From: Aphidius gifuensis
Taxonomy: Eukaryota; Arthropoda; Insecta; Hymenoptera; Braconidae
Length of the DNA: 64,000 nucleotides
Assembly: GCF_014905175.1 (NCBI RefSeq)
Contig: NC_057788.1
Coordinates: 7,812,001 to 7,876,000, forward strand
Direction: 5' to 3'
Shown here piece after piece: positions 61,322 to 64,000 of the stretch (within the stretch, counting starts at the first letter, position 1; every line of letters starts with the position of its first letter). The notes beneath the pieces were generated by a model. The model saw only the letters and a list, made by a program, of their open reading frames with translations. It searched no databases and was not told where the DNA came from. The translations under genes and the position numbers were made by a program.

Positions 61322-64000
61322 GTAAATTATTTTTATAATTTTTTTTTTTGTTTATTTTACATTTATATTATATTTGTTTAATATTTTTTTTTAATTTTTA
61401 TCAAGATAATGCATCGTTAGATTTTTTGCAAAATAATATCAAGCTTATTATCAATTTTTTTTTTTTTTTGAATTTCTCCAAAGAAAACGCGGAGGTATTT
61501 AAATAATATATAGAATAAAAAATTAATTACAAAAAATGAAAAAATTCTATTGAGCTAAATAACGATGATGATGATGATGATGATGATGCTCTTAACAATA
61601 TTTTAAGTTAGTGACTAAAAGTTTCCATTTACCGTGAAGCTGATTTCTTTCAGTTTTATTTTTTCAACTCGTTGGCATTTCAACAGACAGACTTACTGTG
61701 TTTTTGTATAGCTTTAATCTTCCACTGTCGAGAAATTTTTTTTTTTTTTTTATACGCAGTAAACGATATCATGTATATATATAGAGAAAAAAATGAAAAA
61801 GGATAAAAGCATGCTTTTACCCCAAGCATCAAGCGTCAAGGGCTTTTTCGTCGTCTTTTTATCTATACCGCCATATAAATTTTTCTATATATATATATAC
61901 AAGATTGGCTTTAGCTTTTTATTTCTTTTTTAGATATAGTCTTTGTTGTATATATATCTACATTGCATCTTAAAATGATAGTAGAATTTTTTTAATTTTT
62001 TTTTTATTTTATATATTTATTTCAAATGACAATTGTTGGACAAACGATTAGTATTGTATATCGATAATTATTTTATTTTATTTTTATTTTTCTAAATTGA
62101 CTGAAAACTAGTAGGAGTTTAATATTAGTGCAATTTAATAATGCAATTGCGAGGAAAAAAGTGGGGTAAAATATAGAGTCAAAGTGAAATGAACACACAT
62201 AATGTTGATCAATTGAAAAAATAAAATAAAAGTTCATATTTTTATAAAATTTTTTACATAGTAATTTTAGTACCATGTTTTATTTTTTCAATAATTTTTA
62301 TATTTATTTTTTTTTTAAATTAAATAACAGATCAATTGTGATAGATTACAATTTATTTTAGTTTATATATTATGACGAATTAGTGTAAGGTCCAGATGGC
62401 TTTGATTAATTCATCGAATGAATACATAGGTCAAATAGAGTATGAGTACAACTTGACAGTCATCATAAATATATATAAAATAAATTGGGGTAATTATTGA
62501 GACTGCAAGTCATTTTCAATTCTAAAAATAAATCAACAAAAAAATATATATTTATATATACATTAATAATTCATTTAGTCCATTCATCAAAATTATTATT
62601 TTGTTTTTTAATTTTTCATTTATTATAATACAATGAAATTTAATAACGAGACTATAACTTTTATTTTTACCGAGTTTTATATATGTGCTAAATGAATAAA
62701 TCTATATATACATGTATATATGTATATAGTCGTTCGATAATTTTCAAGTCAATTAAGGTAGGATGACATGTTATTAAAGGCTCTGTTATCACAGACACCT
62801 AATTATAGATTAAATTTGTAGATTAAATTACTGAATAACCTATACATACATTTACCTGATGAATAAAAAATATTTATTGCAAATGAATATATTAATTATA
62901 ATTTCATTCAAAAAACAAAATTAAATTTAAAAAAAAAAAAAAAAGAAAATAATGTATATTTTATAAAATAATATTCAGGCAGTTAATTTATTTATCTATT
63001 TTTCATTTATTTTTATGTCAAGCTTGATGAAAAATTTGTTGATTGACTAGAAAAAAATTAATTTTGAGGCAAAAAATAAATGTCTTTATAGACCTGTCAA
63101 CAGTAAAGTTGAATGAAAAAAATAATAACAATTGAAAAATGTGTGTTTCATGACAGACTGTAGTTTTTTTATTTTATTTTATTTTATTTTTTTTTATATA
63201 AAAAATGTATATGGAATGTGCGACAGGTGTGTTTTTATATATCATAAATCAACATTCTCATTTTGATTATATTCTTCGTTGAAAGTATTATCAATATTCG
63301 ACAAAAACGAAAAACTCATTTAAACTAATGGAAATAAGACGTGTCTATGACTACTATTATTGTTATCATTTTTTTTTTTTTTTTGAATTTTCAAATTATA
63401 TTTTCTTGTATTTATGATATTCCAAAATCCAACTGCATGTTTATATTTTTTTTTAATAAAAAACAAAGATGTTGAATATGTATTCTTTTAATTTTTTTTG
63501 AATTAATATATTAATCGTTATTTATAAATGAAATATAATCTAAAAATTTTTCATAATAATTACATTACATTCACTAAAAGCAACAGTATAAAAATATATA
63601 TTTATTTTTTTTTTCAGTTGAATAAAAAATATAAAATAATGTTTAATTTACATATATAAAGTTGCTTCAATATAATTTTTTTTATTTTTATACGTTCAAA
63701 CATATTTTGAAACTATGAATTTTTTAAAAAAATTAATAAATTATCATACAGATGATTAAAATATAAATTATTAAATTTTTTTTTATAAATTGAAGTAAAA
63801 AATATGTCGATAGAAAAATTAAAAAAAAATATTTATATAGGAATTAGTTAATATTTAAAAATTTAATTTTTAATTTTTTACAGTTATTCATTTTTTTTAT
63901 TTTAGTTTAATATAGCTTTTTTGTAAAATTTAGTTTTTTGCATAGTTTTAAAAACTTTACGAGAATGTGCTTTTTTATTATCTCAAAATATAAATGCCAA
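61322..64000. other. Non-coding stretch, probable first intron
   Basis: Follows the donor at 61322. Contains a GAT microsatellite at about 61564-61588 and many AT tracts. No coding exon is supported up to the window edge. Confidence 0.45.

Noticed and set aside
1..64000. Integrated viral or bracovirus sequence, considered because the DNA may come from a parasitoid wasp
   Set aside because: No viral structural, replication or virulence-type frame and no integrase was found; all recognised genes are ordinary cellular genes.

Overview
This window looks like nuclear DNA of an insect: very AT-rich, full of poly-A/poly-T runs, with intron-bearing genes whose codons end mostly in A or T. Compact introns (79 bp in the THADA homologue) and the gene set fit a hymenopteran, perhaps a parasitoid wasp. 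That placement is inference from composition and gene content, not a database match.

The confident genes lie between 16.6 and 42.6 kb. In order they are: a 292-codon first coding exon (minus, 17559-16684) of a probable PLEKHH/MAX-1-like protein; a four-exon THADA/Trm732-type tRNA-methylation cofactor (minus, 29616-25428); a six-exon membrane-anchored short-chain dehydrogenase, SDR1 (plus, 32525-34419); a four-exon ketohexokinase (minus, 36467-35120); symplekin in three exons (plus, 37069-40608); and a second dehydrogenase, SDR2 (minus, 42554-41338). I rebuilt every exon boundary by hand from splice signals, reading frame and family motifs.

The most striking structure is SDR1 > [arm] < KHK, SYMPK > [arm] < SDR2. 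The two arms (34651-35074 and 40790-41217) are about 425-bp near-identical inverted copies. They flank the 5.7-kb KHK-symplekin block and sit at the 3' ends of all four genes. This fits a fairly recent inversion with staggered breaks, or an ongoing inversion/gene-conversion substrate. SDR2 has lost the catalytic Asn, Tyr and Lys of its family while keeping the nucleotide-binding glycines, so it is a candidate pseudoenzyme.

The left 16 kb and the right 19 kb are mostly non-coding. The left part holds a 628-bp direct duplication carrying a splice-flanked segment, a 151-bp satellite array and a foldback repeat cluster. The middle intron region (17.8-23.9 kb) holds a diverged satellite relic and a 1.88-kb element with inverted ends made of GATC-rich subrepeats. 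The right part has a decayed gene with in-frame stops (44.07-44.34 kb), two isolated candidate coding exons (45066-45158 and 61072-61321), a 487-bp palindromic element related to the foldback repeat, and scattered less AT-rich islands that may be regulatory. No rRNA gene, functional tRNA, CRISPR array or viral gene was seen.
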